Origin: Chloroflexi bacterium HGW-Chloroflexi-6
Lineage (GTDB): Bacteria > Chloroflexota > Anaerolineae > Anaerolineales > Villigracilaceae
Reading direction: 5' to 3'
DNA: 64,000 bases
Assembly: GCA_002840685.1 (NCBI GenBank)
Contig: PHBU01000002.1
Location: 1-64,000, forward strand
Each line of letters begins with the position of its first letter. The stretch's first letter is position 1. A program made the translations under genes and the position numbers. The notes beneath the pieces are model-generated. The model searched no databases and was not told where the DNA came from. It saw only the letters and a program-made list of their open reading frames with translations. Below, piece by piece: positions 52,217-60,921 of the stretch.

Positions 52217-52786
52217 ATGACAGAAACCCCAAAGTATTCTGTGTCAAAGAAACAAAACGAAATTGAAGTTCGGCAGTATTTCGGTTACATTCAGGCCGAG
52301 GTGACTGTCGAAGGTGAGAACTATAAATCAGCTATTGAAAGAGGGTTCAATCTTCTTGCGGGATATATTTTTGGCAATAATATTTCGAAACGGAAGATTG
52401 AGATGACCACTCCTGTCCAGGCATCTCAATCTGAAAAAATTGCCATGACTACACCGGTGACCGTCAGCGGCGAATCAAGCTTCATTGTGGCTTTCATTAT
52501 GCCTTCGGAATATACCCTGGAGACGCTGCCGCAGCCGAAAGATACCCGTGTTCACTTTACCCGCATCCCAGCCCGCTCCATGGCTGCAATTCGGTTTTCC
52601 GGATATTTCCAGAAAGATACAATCCAGAAGAACAAGCAGCGTCTCAGTCATTGGCTGGAGGTGCAAGGGTTTGAAACCGAAGGCGATTTTATCGTTGCTG
52701 GCTATAATCCTCCCTGGGTGCCGGGGTTTTTGGCGCGGAATGAAGTTCTAATCCAGATTAAGACCGATGATGATGAGAAAAAATGA
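52217..52786 (+). CDS. SOUL-family haem-binding protein
   Basis: A protein of 189 aa. The SOUL/HEBP pattern is complete: PKYSVSKKQNEIEVRQYFGY, GFNLLAGYIFGNN, the hallmark KIEMTTPVQA followed by KIAMTTPVTV, and C-terminal NPPWVPGFLARNEVLI. Bacterial SOUL proteins bind haem or tetrapyrroles loosely; exact role unknown. There is no signal peptide. The stop overlaps the next ATG (ATGA), so it is coupled to the DUF2177 membrane protein; this pairing occurs elsewhere in bacteria as far as I recall. Confidence 0.92.
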   Translation: MTETPKYSVSKKQNEIEVRQYFGYIQAEVTVEGENYKSAIERGFNLLAGYIFGNNISKRKIEMTTPVQASQSEKIAMTTPVTVSGESSFIVAFIMPSEYTLETLPQPKDTRVHFTRIPARSMAAIRFSGYFQKDTIQKNKQRLSHWLEVQGFETEGDFIVAGYNPPWVPGFLARNEVLIQIKTDDDEKK

Positions 52787-53184
52787 TCAAGTATTTCAAA
52801 CTCTACCTTGTTTTACTGCTATCCTTTTTCGCGATTGACATGCTTTGGCTGGGCCTGGTGGCGCGTTCGTTTTATCAACGCTCTTTGGGCTTTCTGTTGG
52901 CGCCCAGTCCGAATTGGTTTGTGGCAGCCATTTTCTATTTGCTCTTTATCGTGGGGATCTTGTTCTTTGTGGTCATTCCCGGGTTGGAAAGAAATTCACT
53001 CAAAGCCACCCTCCTGCGTGCAGCATTGTTTGGGCTGATCACCTATGCCACCTATGATCTGACCAATCTCGCGACCATCGAAGACTGGCCGGTGCTGATC
53101 ACAGTTGTGGATCTATTTTGGGGCATATTTTTGAGCGTTTCGGTAAGTTGGGTGGGTTTTATTTTTAGCAAACGGTTCAATTAA
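52783..53184 (+). CDS. DUF2177 membrane protein
   Basis: A protein of 133 aa with four hydrophobic helices. The signature FAIDMLWLGLVARSFYQRSL near the start, and the TYATYDLTNLATIEDWPVLI segment with the following DLFWG, are the conserved core of DUF2177. The biochemical role of the family is not established. The gene overlaps the SOUL gene by 4 bases, suggesting a shared function in tetrapyrrole or membrane stress handling (inference). Confidence 0.88.
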   Translation: MIKYFKLYLVLLLSFFAIDMLWLGLVARSFYQRSLGFLLAPSPNWFVAAIFYLLFIVGILFFVVIPGLERNSLKATLLRAALFGLITYATYDLTNLATIEDWPVLITVVDLFWGIFLSVSVSWVGFIFSKRFN

Positions 53185-53272
53185 CGTGATAACCAGGAAA
53201 AGAAAATAGCCCATAAAGAAAACTGATGTATCCATCTCATTGCCACATTGAGATGGCCAGTCGTGGCTGTCT

Positions 53273-54610
53273 TCATTTCGTTGCCATCACACACCAGATG
53301 ATATTGCCAACATCATCGGCGACCAACAGCGCACCGTGTTTGTTTATGGTAACACCCACCGGGCGTCCCATCACATTGCCGTCCTGGTTAATGAAGCCAG
53401 TTAGAACATCCAGTGGCTCGCCCGATGGAACCCCGGCTGTGAACGGCACGAAGATGACTTTATAGCCACTGAGCGGCTTGCGGTTCCATGAGCCATGCTG
53501 CCCAACGAACATGCCATTTTCAAAACGGACCGGTAAACTGTTGCCCAGCGATGAGGCCAGCCCCAGGGAGGCCGTATGCGCCCCCAGGGCATAATCGGGC
53601 GCAATCGCCCTGGCAACCAATTCGGGGTTCTGGGGCGTGACTCGCGCATCCACATGATTCCCGTAGTAGCTGTAGGGCCAGCCATAGAAGGCGCCATCGC
53701 GGACGGATGTCATATAATCGGGCACCAGGTCGCTGCCCAGCTCGTCGCGTTCATTCACGGATGTCCATAAGGCGCTAGACTCCGGTTCCCAGGCCATGCC
53801 CACCGGGTTGCGCAAGCCGGATGCGAAGATGCGATGGCTGCCGGTTTGAGTATCCACTTCCCAGATGGCTGCGCGCCCCTCTTCTTGGGCCATGCCGTTC
53901 TCGGCAACGTTGCTATTCGAGCCGATGGATACGTACAGCTTGGAGCCATCCGCATTCGCCACCAGGTTTTTGGTCCAATGATGGTTGATCGGGCCGGCCG
54001 GGAGGTCAATGACTTTTGTGGGAGCGGCAGTGATCTCAGTTTGTCCTTCGGTATAAGGAAACCGGACGATGGCGTCGGTATTGGCAACGTAGAAGACATC
54101 TCCCACCAGCGCCATCCCAAAGGGTGAATTCAGTCCCGCGATGAACACTGTGCGCATCTCTGCGATTCCATCGCCATCGGCATCGCGTAGCAGCGTAATG
54201 CGATTGGCGCTGGGGACGGCGGCCCCGGCTTTCGCTTGTAATTGCTTGAAAACCCAGCCCTTAATTCCTTTGGCATCTTCAGGCTGGGGCGGCCCATTGC
54301 TTTCAGCGACCAGCACATCGCCATTCGGAAGCACATACAGCCAGCGGGGATGATCCAACCCTTGTGCAAAAGCGACGACCGCCATCCCCTCTGCCGCAAC
54401 CGGCTTCTCGCCCGCTGCCCAGCCAATTCCAGAACGAACATCCACGACCGGAATCAAAGATTGATCGGGTGTTGCCAGCTCAGGGTTAGGCCCAAAGCCG
54501 CTGGACAGGGGTAGGCGGGCTGCGCCACCGTAAACGATATAGCTGACGCCAAGTGCTGAAAGAATCACAAAACCTGCCAGGACAGAGAAGGCAATCGTTT
54601 TTTTGCTCAA
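53273..54610 (-). CDS. Sorbosone-dehydrogenase-like PQQ-type beta-propeller protein
   Basis: A protein of 445 aa with an N-terminal signal anchor (IAFSVLAGFVILSALGVSYI). The six-bladed propeller pattern of the sorbosone dehydrogenase/GDH family is present: PRWLYVLPNGDVLVAES, DADGDGIAEMRTVF, FGMALVGDVFYVANTDAI, INHHWTKNLVANADGSKLYV, GLRNPVGMAWEP, YGWPYSYYG, GQHGSWNRKPLSGYKVIFVP. The HxxxxN and GxHGSWNR motifs are typical of catalytically competent members. Expected location is outside the membrane. Substrate not determinable. No pqq genes are in the window. Confidence 0.88.
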   Translation of the reverse strand: MSKKTIAFSVLAGFVILSALGVSYIVYGGAARLPLSSGFGPNPELATPDQSLIPVVDVRSGIGWAAGEKPVAAEGMAVVAFAQGLDHPRWLYVLPNGDVLVAESNGPPQPEDAKGIKGWVFKQLQAKAGAAVPSANRITLLRDADGDGIAEMRTVFIAGLNSPFGMALVGDVFYVANTDAIVRFPYTEGQTEITAAPTKVIDLPAGPINHHWTKNLVANADGSKLYVSIGSNSNVAENGMAQEEGRAAIWEVDTQTGSHRIFASGLRNPVGMAWEPESSALWTSVNERDELGSDLVPDYMTSVRDGAFYGWPYSYYGNHVDARVTPQNPELVARAIAPDYALGAHTASLGLASSLGNSLPVRFENGMFVGQHGSWNRKPLSGYKVIFVPFTAGVPSGEPLDVLTGFINQDGNVMGRPVGVTINKHGALLVADDVGNIIWCVMATK

Positions 54611-54663
54611 TTTAAAATCCCATCGTAAAATTCAAGAAACCAACCTGGCGCGCAGCCGAAACA

Positions 54664-55065
54664 TTATTTTGTCGTCTTGCCATCGAAGTGTTCGTTGTCT
54701 GCTTCCGCCTCGACGCGAGTCTGGTGAATTACCCCGTCTCGATGATTCGGCGGCGCGTAAATCGTATACAGCTTCAATGGCTTGGTCGCGGATGTATTGA
54801 TCACATTATGGTGGGTGCCGGCTGGCACAATCACCGCGTCTCCTGCGCCTACCTTATGTTCCTCTTTGCCGTTGAAGACAAATTTTGCTTCGCCCGTTTC
54901 GATGCGGAAGAACTGGTCAACGCTCTCATGCATCTCATTGCCAATTTCTTCCTTCGGCTTCAAGCTCATCAAAACGAGCTGCATGTACTTGCTGGTGAAT
55001 ACTACCTGCCGGAAGTTATTGTTCTTTTCGGTAACCTTTTCAATGGAAGCAACGTAACCTGTCAT
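54664..55065 (-). CDS. Cupin-domain protein
   Basis: A protein of 133 aa from ATG 55065 (AAGGAG 9 bases upstream); the track start is 16 codons earlier without a site. A single cupin with first motif EIGNEMHESVDQFFRIETGE (the His-His pair reduced to one His) and second motif PAGTHHNVINTS (PxGxxH). The beta-barrel likely binds a metal and a small molecule or acts as a sugar isomerase-like enzyme. It lies 54 bases upstream of the signal-peptide end of the sorbosone-type gene, on the same strand, and may be co-transcribed with it. Confidence 0.88.
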   Translation of the reverse strand: MTGYVASIEKVTEKNNNFRQVVFTSKYMQLVLMSLKPKEEIGNEMHESVDQFFRIETGEAKFVFNGKEEHKVGAGDAVIVPAGTHHNVINTSATKPLKLYTIYAPPNHRDGVIHQTRVEAEADNEHFDGKTTK

Positions 55066-55193
55066 TTTCTTTTTCTCCTTGTTTTGAATGATGATTCTTT
55101 GCGTGTTAATCAATCCGGGGTATCAGCGGATTCGGCTTTCTTTTTATGAATATTCATTTCCTTTCGTTACGCCAGCGTCCTGGTCAGATGCTC

Positions 55194-56567
55194 TCAAAAT
55201 TGGCTGGCAGCTGAGCGGACAGCTTCAGTCATCGTCGGATACGGCAGCATTGCTTCTGCAACCATCTTGACGGTCAGGCCAAAGCGCATGGCGTAGACCA
55301 CCGGTGCAATCAGCTCGCCAGCGTTTGCTCCCAGGATATGCCCACCCAGTATTTTGCCTTTTGCATCTGCCAGGAGTTTTACACTGCCAAAGGTCTGGTC
55401 GTTGGTGATCGCGCGGTCGAGTTTGTCGAAGTTTGCGCGTCCCACACTGTATTTAATCCCGGCATCTTGTAAATCGGCCTCTGTCTGGCCGACCCTGGCG
55501 AGTTCGGGATCGGTAAATGTTACCCAGGGGATGACGCTGTCGTCGAAGGCGCGCGGTGTTTTGGCAAACGCATTGTGCGCCGCCAACTTTCCTTGACGGG
55601 ACGCCACCTGCGTGAATTGATATTTGCTGGTAATGTCACCCGCCGCCCAAATATGCGGCACATTGGTGCGCAAGCTTGCGTTGGTGGGTATACCCTCCGC
55701 CGTAAAATGAACCCCGGCTGCTTCAAGATTAAGTGCACCCAACGCGGGTCTTCGTCCCACAGCAACCAACAATTGATCCGCTGCCAGCTCATCTTCGTTG
55801 CCTTCCTGGCCCTGGATGTGGATATGCTTACCGTGCTGATCGCTTTCACCACGGTGCATCTCGGTGCCAAATTCCAGTCGGATGCCTTCTGCGGTTAGTT
55901 GCGAACACAGCGCCAACGCCAATTCAGGATCTTCGCGCGGCAATGGTTGCTGGGTGCGCTCAAGTACCACCACCTGTACACCGAAGCGGCTGAACATCTG
56001 GGCGAACTCCAGACCAATCGGGCCGCCGCCGAGTATCACCAGACGTTCTGGCAGTTTGGGCAGCGCCACGGCTTCTTCATTGGTAATGTAGCCGGTCTGC
56101 GAAAGGCCTTCAATGTCCGGGATGGCGGGGATGGTGCCAGTGGCAATCAGAAAACGTTTGCCCTGCAAGGTTTTATCCCCCACGCGGATCGTGTGCGCAG
56201 AACTGAAGCTTGCATCGCCCATGAACAGGTCGATGCCATTTGCGGCGATGCCTGCATTTGCCTGTGCAAGTGTGCCACCGCGAATGGTTTCAATCACCTG
56301 GCGGACATGCGCCTGCACCTTTGCCCAATCTGCCCCAGCTTTTGGAAAGATCAACCCCAGGTTGGAGGCGTGCTGCGCATGGTAAAGCAAGTGGGCTGTG
56401 TGTAAAAGCGTTTTGGTTGGGTCGCAGCCATAATTTAGACAGGTGCCGCCCAGTTTGTCACGTTCAATTAACGCCACGCGCTTGCCCATTTTTGCTGCGA
56501 TGTTGGCTGCTGTGCTGCCCGCGCCGCCAGCGCCAATCACAATTAGATCATATTCGTTTTTGGTCAT
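55194..56567 (-). CDS. Pyridine nucleotide-disulfide oxidoreductase (mercuric reductase/LPD-like)
   Basis: A protein of 457 aa from ATG 56567 with GGAG 6 bases upstream. FAD site LIVIGAGGAGSTAANIAAKM, redox pair GGTCLNYGCDPTK (CxxxxC), NAD site LVILGGGPIGLEFAQMFSRF, second FAD motif HIWAAGDITSKYQFTQVA, and C-terminal dimer domain with GGHILGANAGELI. The active-site His-Glu of lipoamide dehydrogenases (HxHPTxSE) is replaced by PYPTMTEA, so the His is changed. It is therefore closer to mercuric-reductase-like or uncharacterised members; no extra CC or HMA domain for mercury is present. Role in disulfide reduction inferred; the exact substrate is unknown. Confidence 0.9.
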   Translation of the reverse strand: MTKNEYDLIVIGAGGAGSTAANIAAKMGKRVALIERDKLGGTCLNYGCDPTKTLLHTAHLLYHAQHASNLGLIFPKAGADWAKVQAHVRQVIETIRGGTLAQANAGIAANGIDLFMGDASFSSAHTIRVGDKTLQGKRFLIATGTIPAIPDIEGLSQTGYITNEEAVALPKLPERLVILGGGPIGLEFAQMFSRFGVQVVVLERTQQPLPREDPELALALCSQLTAEGIRLEFGTEMHRGESDQHGKHIHIQGQEGNEDELAADQLLVAVGRRPALGALNLEAAGVHFTAEGIPTNASLRTNVPHIWAAGDITSKYQFTQVASRQGKLAAHNAFAKTPRAFDDSVIPWVTFTDPELARVGQTEADLQDAGIKYSVGRANFDKLDRAITNDQTFGSVKLLADAKGKILGGHILGANAGELIAPVVYAMRFGLTVKMVAEAMLPYPTMTEAVRSAASQF

Positions 56568-56851
56568 ACATTGCTCCAATTTCGCTCGATCCTATCCTGA
56601 TCGAAAAATGTGGTGCTACGAATCCCTTTTGGACAGCCTGAATTTTACAAAGGCTGTGGCTTCGTAGTATCGCGCATTCTTTTCTACCAAATCTGCTAGT
56701 AGGAGAGTGTTTATTTCAGCCATCTGGTGAGAAGCGGATCAAGCCAATTGAGACTGCCTGGGAAGAACGAGCCTGGCCAGCAGGGAGTTTCCACGCCCCT
56801 TGCTCATTCGAACAAGAGGCATGGATTAACTCAGATCACATTAAGGGGCAA

Positions 56852-57073
56852 CTAAGCTTTCATTTTGTGGCTGGCATCAAACGCTGCCACACGCTTATCG
56901 ATCTCTTCTGCTGCGTGCTCACGGGTGTAACCATACTTTTCCTGAAGAATACCGGTCAAGATATCGAACTTGCCGGCGGCTCGATCCAGGTCATCGTCGG
57001 TGAGTTTGCCCCACCAGGATTTGGCTTCGCCTCGAACTTGTTTCCACTTGCCTTCGACTATATCCTTGTTCAT
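56852..57073 (-). CDS. CsbD-family stress protein 1
   Basis: A protein of 73 aa from ATG 57073, with GGAGG 8 bases upstream (track start is longer). MNKDIVEGKWKQVRGEAKSW followed by WGKLTDDDLDRAAGKFDILTG fits the CsbD pattern (GkwkqlkGkvke.wgkltdddl..i.Gk...l.G..q..yG). CsbD is a small general-stress protein of unknown biochemical role. A second member lies 230 bases away. Confidence 0.9.
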   Translation of the reverse strand: MNKDIVEGKWKQVRGEAKSWWGKLTDDDLDRAAGKFDILTGILQEKYGYTREHAAEEIDKRVAAFDASHKMKA

Positions 57074-57305
57074 TTTTTGATCCTCCAGATCATTTGAAAA
57101 GCTGAAAAGCTGTCCCAATTTACGCCGGCGCACAGGACAGCCCAGGTGCGCCGGATTTCATTCTGTCGTTTGACCAGGTGACATATCCGGGTGCGAAAGC
57201 GCGAGGCCATAAAGATCGGGCATTGCACTTTCGTACCTAGTCTGGCACCTTATCCTTGCGGATAAAATAGTTCGGCAGAAAATACATCACAAAGTTGCCA
57301 GGCTC

Positions 57306-57512
57306 TCAATCCAGGATAATTCCCGAATAATGTGCACTCATTTCTGCTTCGGCTTTTTCTTGGGTATATCCATAACGCTCTTGAAGAATCCCAACGAATT
57401 CTTTGCGCTTGATGCCATCTCTAGTGAGTTGGTCATCGCTGCGCTTGTCCAAACGTGTGCGAACCTCGCCGAAAAAATTTTCCCACTTTTCTTTAACAAC
57501 ACCTATCATCAT
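57306..57512 (-). CDS. CsbD-family stress protein 2
   Basis: A protein of 68 aa from ATG 57512 (AGGAG 7 bases upstream). GVVKEKWENFFGEVRTRLDK with SDDQLTRDGIKRKEFVGILQ and ERYGYTQEKAEAEM is a diverged CsbD. The two CsbD genes are on the same strand, each with its own ribosome site and gap, suggesting separate promoters. Confidence 0.85.
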   Translation of the reverse strand: MMIGVVKEKWENFFGEVRTRLDKRSDDQLTRDGIKRKEFVGILQERYGYTQEKAEAEMSAHYSGIILD

Positions 57513-57578
57513 GGCTTCTCTCCTTAAAATCTTGCAGACAAATGAATACATTTACCTTACAACAAACACACCCAGGTC

Positions 57579-57659
57579 ACATCCATCGCCTGGAGAGTAT
57601 TGATCTCCACCACTTGGGGGAGATGATTACTCCCCGACCGGTGGATGTGGTCGGGGAGT
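57579..57659. repeat. Dispersed hairpin repeat, copy A, plus second stem
   Basis: CATCCATCGCC...ATCTCC-ACCACTTGG-GGGAGAT (57579-57624) matches copy B at 59890. It is followed here by a perfect 11-base stem ACTCCCCGACC/GGTCGGGGAGT (57629-57659). Confidence 0.55.
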
Positions 57660-57769
57660 AATCGGCATATGATAGAACAAGGTCTGGCAGAACAGTTTGA
57701 GCCAAACGCGCAGCACCTTCGGTGCGTCAGTTTCGCTCTCTGGAGAAACCCAGATAAAAGGATGAAAAA

Positions 57770-58636
57770 ATGTCATTTAACAATAGATCCCGCTTGGATC
57801 CGTCTCAGGTGGAGGACCGGCGTGGCCGTGGAGCAGGGACTGCAATCGTTATAGGTGGCGGGGGGCTTGGTCTGATTCTCACGATCGTGGCGATGCTGCT
57901 CGGCGTGAACCTTACTGGCTCGCCAACTAGTGACATTGGGCAAGTGCCGCTATCTACTGAGAGCGCTGGCGGAATCAACGACCTGGAGGCGCAATGCCAG
58001 ACAGGGGCAGACGCAAATACTCGCCAGGATTGCCGCATTGTGGGTTTCGTCAACAGCATCCAATTTTTTTGGAATGATGAATTTGCCCGCCGCGGAAGCC
58101 AGTACACACCGGCCGATACGGTTCTTTTCACAGGGTCAGCGGAGGCCGCTTGTGGATATGCCAGCGGCGCAATGGGGCCTTTCTACTGTCCGACCGATCA
58201 GAAAGTTTACCTGGATCTCGACTTCTTTAATGAACTACAGACGCAATTTGGCGCCCAGGGCGGTTCGTTTGCCGAAGCGTATGTGCTCGCTCATGAGTAC
58301 GGTCATCACGTGCAGAACCTGCTTGGCGCACTTTCGGGCAGTTCATCAAATAGCGAGTCAGTTCAAACGGAACTCCAGGCGGACTGCCTGGCCGGCGTCT
58401 GGGCATTCCACGCCGCCGACACCGATTACCTGACGCAGGTGACTGATCAGGATATCGCCCAGAGCCTGGACGCCGCAGCTTCGGTGGGCGACGACCGCAT
58501 CCAGAGCGAGACACAGGGCTACGTCTCACCCGAATCGTGGACCCATGGATCGTCCGAGCAGCGTCAGGCGGCGCTTAAGGACGGTTTGCAGAGCGGAGAT
58601 ATGGCCACCTGCGAGTCGCCGGGATGGACGCCATAA
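57770..58636 (+). CDS. Neutral zinc metallopeptidase (YpfJ/KPN_02809 type)
   Basis: A protein of 288 aa, the usual length. Cytosolic tail about 1-25, one transmembrane helix about 26-47 (GGGLGLILTIVAMLLGVNLT), then the peptidase domain outside the membrane. The segment YTPADTVLFTGSAEAACGYA, then GPFYCPTDQKVYLDLDFF, zinc motif LAHEYGHHVQNLLG (HExxH) and the third ligand in LQADCLAGVWAFHA are diagnostic. Substrates of this family are unknown. It lies alone on the plus strand between two copies of a hairpin repeat. Confidence 0.93.
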   Translation: MSFNNRSRLDPSQVEDRRGRGAGTAIVIGGGGLGLILTIVAMLLGVNLTGSPTSDIGQVPLSTESAGGINDLEAQCQTGADANTRQDCRIVGFVNSIQFFWNDEFARRGSQYTPADTVLFTGSAEAACGYASGAMGPFYCPTDQKVYLDLDFFNELQTQFGAQGGSFAEAYVLAHEYGHHVQNLLGALSGSSSNSESVQTELQADCLAGVWAFHAADTDYLTQVTDQDIAQSLDAAASVGDDRIQSETQGYVSPESWTHGSSEQRQAALKDGLQSGDMATCESPGWTP

Positions 58637-58862
58637 ACATAAAATCGCATTTTATTCCTGAGATTCCAGCACAGTCACTTGCGCCAGACGCCGCAGGATG
58701 TGTTTGGTCTCCTGTAAAGTGAGCTGCCAGATAGATTTGACTGATTTCCTATTTGGAGAAATTGTCTTACCAGATTGAGTTCTCCCGGGATAAATTGGTT
58801 AATAGGCGGGGCTTTTACCGCGGTACTAACTGAGAATTTCGCGGATGCGGCCGCTCATTAAT

Positions 58863-59468
58863 TTATTCCTTGATTGTGTCTCGATCGCGATGGATGGGAA
58901 TAGCTGGCAGTTCTTCAATGCTGTGTTTATCCAGCTTCAGCCAGACCGAATTTTCTTCGAAGCGATCAATTTGGCTGATCGGGATGGTGATATTTTTTTG
59001 GCCCCACAAATGACCTTCGCGCAACACCAAATGAGAGATGGTATTGTCAATTGGATTGATCAGAAATTCATCCACGCGGCCCACATGGCCGTCTGTCGCT
59101 TCCACGCTGGCGCCTCTTCGAACAGCCAACTCATTGGCAGGGATATGCTCATTCTCAATCATGATAAAACCTGCGGCTGGGGTTGCGTAGGGCCAGAGCA
59201 TGGAACTGCTCATACCAGATGGAATGAATTCCACCTGGTTAAAAATGGGCAGTTTGGATAACTCTGCCTGACTGCAATTCAAGCGAATTGATTCGGGAGT
59301 GCTTTCGGCAATCCGATCAATGGGAACCAGGTATCCAGTTTCCGGGTAGGAGCCGTCTCCGACCACCACATGGGTTATTTCGTTGTTGATTGGCATCAGA
59401 ATTAAGTTGGTAGTGCGGCCACAAGGGCCATCCAAACAGCTTACTTTTACATTCAAGGGAATATCCAT
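58863..59468 (-). CDS. PRC-barrel-type protein with two barrels
   Basis: A protein of 201 aa. Two PRC-barrel-like units: about 8-95 (VSCLDGPCGRTTNLILMPIN then VVGDGSYPETGYLVPIDRI), and about 110-195 (VEATDGHVGRVDEFLINPID then LREGHLWGQKNITIPISQI). The DG..GRV..F...P.. pattern is the family hallmark, shared with photosynthetic reaction centre H and RimM. No transmembrane segment. Function unknown; often stress-associated. Confidence 0.85.
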   Translation of the reverse strand: MDIPLNVKVSCLDGPCGRTTNLILMPINNEITHVVVGDGSYPETGYLVPIDRIAESTPESIRLNCSQAELSKLPIFNQVEFIPSGMSSSMLWPYATPAAGFIMIENEHIPANELAVRRGASVEATDGHVGRVDEFLINPIDNTISHLVLREGHLWGQKNITIPISQIDRFEENSVWLKLDKHSIEELPAIPIHRDRDTIKE

Positions 59469-59473
59469 AAGAT

Positions 59474-59878
59474 TTACCTCTTTTCTGTAGTTGTGAATTC
59501 TGGATTTTGAACGATGAATTTTGCCGGCGTATGTTTCAGGTTTGCCATATCATCTCGGCTTCGGACCTCTTGTCCCCGGTCGTCTATTATGGCAGGCAAT
59601 TGGTCAATTCCCGGCAAATTTATGTCTTCTGGTGTTGTTCCCATCTCGGCATCCAGAAGTAAAACATTATTCTGGAATGTTTCGAACAGGGGATGGTAAC
59701 AAAGCTTAGAAATGTTCACCGTTTGCACGAATATCCACTCCAGATTCTTGGTTGTATCCTTCAGAATACGTTGCATAGCGTTCTTGTATTTGCTCACATT
59801 ACCATATGAAGAGGCCGTTCCACAGTCAGGTAATTTGAATGTGAAAATAAATCCAGCGATAATTAATCCTATAGCCAA
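59474..59878 (-). CDS. Unknown small protein, possibly fragment
   Basis: An ORF of 134 aa. The N-terminal 15 residues are hydrophobic (IGLIIAGFIFTF); the middle is helical and the C-terminal half (LPGIDQLPAIIDDRGQEVRS) is polar. No ribosome site is evident, and no family is recognised. The stop is 5 bases before the PRC-barrel gene start, so it may be co-transcribed. It could be a degraded gene. Confidence 0.4.
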   Translation of the reverse strand: MAIGLIIAGFIFTFKLPDCGTASSYGNVSKYKNAMQRILKDTTKNLEWIFVQTVNISKLCYHPLFETFQNNVLLLDAEMGTTPEDINLPGIDQLPAIIDDRGQEVRSRDDMANLKHTPAKFIVQNPEFTTTEKR

Positions 59879-59889
59879 AACTCCTCGGC

Positions 59890-59944
59890 TACATCCATCG
59901 GTCGGGGAGTTTGTATCTCCGCCAGTTGGGGGAGATTTTATTCT
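59890..59944. repeat. Dispersed hairpin repeat, copy B
   Basis: ACATCCATCGGTCGGGGAGT...ATCTCC-GCCAGTTGG-GGGAGAT then TTTTATTCTT. It aligns with copy A at 57579 over about 55 bases with scattered differences; here the T-run makes it look like a plus-strand terminator. Confidence 0.55.
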
Positions 59945-60005
59945 TGTGACTGAGCAGAGCCTTCGAAACTATTAATGGTAAAAATGATCATCCAGGATGA
60001 AAGAT

Positions 60006-60031
60006 GAAAAAAACACGCCAAATCGGCGCGT
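60006..60031 (-). terminator. Terminator of dgkA
   Basis: On the minus strand: GACGCGCC-gattt-GGCGTGTTTTTTT, with the T-run directly behind the stem, about 65 bases after the dgkA stop. Confidence 0.7.
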
Positions 60032-60093
60032 CTTACTAAAAGAGAGAGCCCCCTAGATTTGTGGTGAGCTTGCCATCGGGACAAGCTTTCGGA

Positions 60094-60480
60094 TTACCTC
60101 ACTCCCTGCCATAAGCGGACGATTTCCATCAGCAGGGTGACGCTCCAGACCAGAATGCTGATGCCCACGGCGGCGGAGGCGACATCCTTGATGATACCGA
60201 TTTTTTCGTTGTGACCTGCCTCCACGAAGTCGCAAAGCGCTTCGATGGCTGTGTTGACCATTTCTGCGATCAGCATCAACCCAGTGGCAACGAGGACAAT
60301 GTTGAAATCCAGCCATTGGCGGTAATAAAAACATGCTGTCAGCACCAATGCCGATAGGATAATTTCGATGGCGACGGAAGATTCGTTCAGGATGGCGTAG
60401 CGAAGGCCCGAATAGGCGATACGCAGTTTTCGAATAGGGTTGAATCCCTGCTGTCCAGTTCCAAGAAATTTATTCCGCAT
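60094..60480 (-). CDS. dgkA: Prokaryotic diacylglycerol kinase
   Basis: A protein of 128 aa with the DgkA pattern: N-terminal amphipathic segment and Arg (RKLRIAYSGLRYAILNESS), three transmembrane helices, and the catalytic signature LIAEMVNTAIEALCDFVEAG (E...NTAIE...D). This phosphorylates diacylglycerol or undecaprenol with ATP at the inner face of the membrane. Ribosome site AAGGAG is present near the ATG. It stands alone, with a minus-strand terminator behind it. Confidence 0.92.
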   Translation of the reverse strand: MRNKFLGTGQQGFNPIRKLRIAYSGLRYAILNESSVAIEIILSALVLTACFYYRQWLDFNIVLVATGLMLIAEMVNTAIEALCDFVEAGHNEKIGIIKDVASAAVGISILVWSVTLLMEIVRLWQGVR

Positions 60481-60921
60481 ATCTTTCTCCTTTATAACGG
60501 ATCATCGTTATTAACAAAAGAAACCCCGGTAGCCCTTCATGCACTGCTTATAGATAAAATTATCACATACAGACAGTTGGATGATAGTGCCGAATATCAT
60601 TCGGGATGGAACAAACATCACGCGGATAATCTTTTGTTTCTAAACACAAAAAGACTTAATGTAAACATCTCTTGTGCAGAATGATTGTACAGAAACTAAT
60701 CAAAATCGGGGCGGTTTGTGTAGGGCGGAAAGGGATTACTCATAATAGGAGCAGTGTTTTCACAAAGTAGCTTGACTAACATTTCTGCGGAATTTGTGAA
60801 AGTTCTGTATTGTAAACAGGGTCTATTTGACTTTTTTTTAATAAGTTGTGTATAATTCATCTGCGCTTATTAATGTTAGGTTAATAGCGCATATCCATTC
60901 ATAATACAAAGGAATACGCGG
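60481..60921. promoter_or_regulatory. Intergenic region upstream of the oligopeptide ABC operon
   Basis: About 440 bases, no gene. It contains an inverted pair TTTCACAAAGTAG (60758) / TTTGTGAAAG (60793-60802) and a near-consensus promoter TTGACT (60827-60832), 18 bases, TATAAT (60851-60856). The TTTCACAAAGTA motif is the same as the ends of the MITE-like element at 19449, and its Rex-like TTGTGAA half suggests a possible redox operator (inference). Confidence 0.5.
60827..60856 (+). promoter_or_regulatory. Promoter of the oligopeptide ABC operon
   Basis: TTGACT, 18-base AT-rich spacer, perfect TATAAT; 65 bases before the first start codon. Confidence 0.75.
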
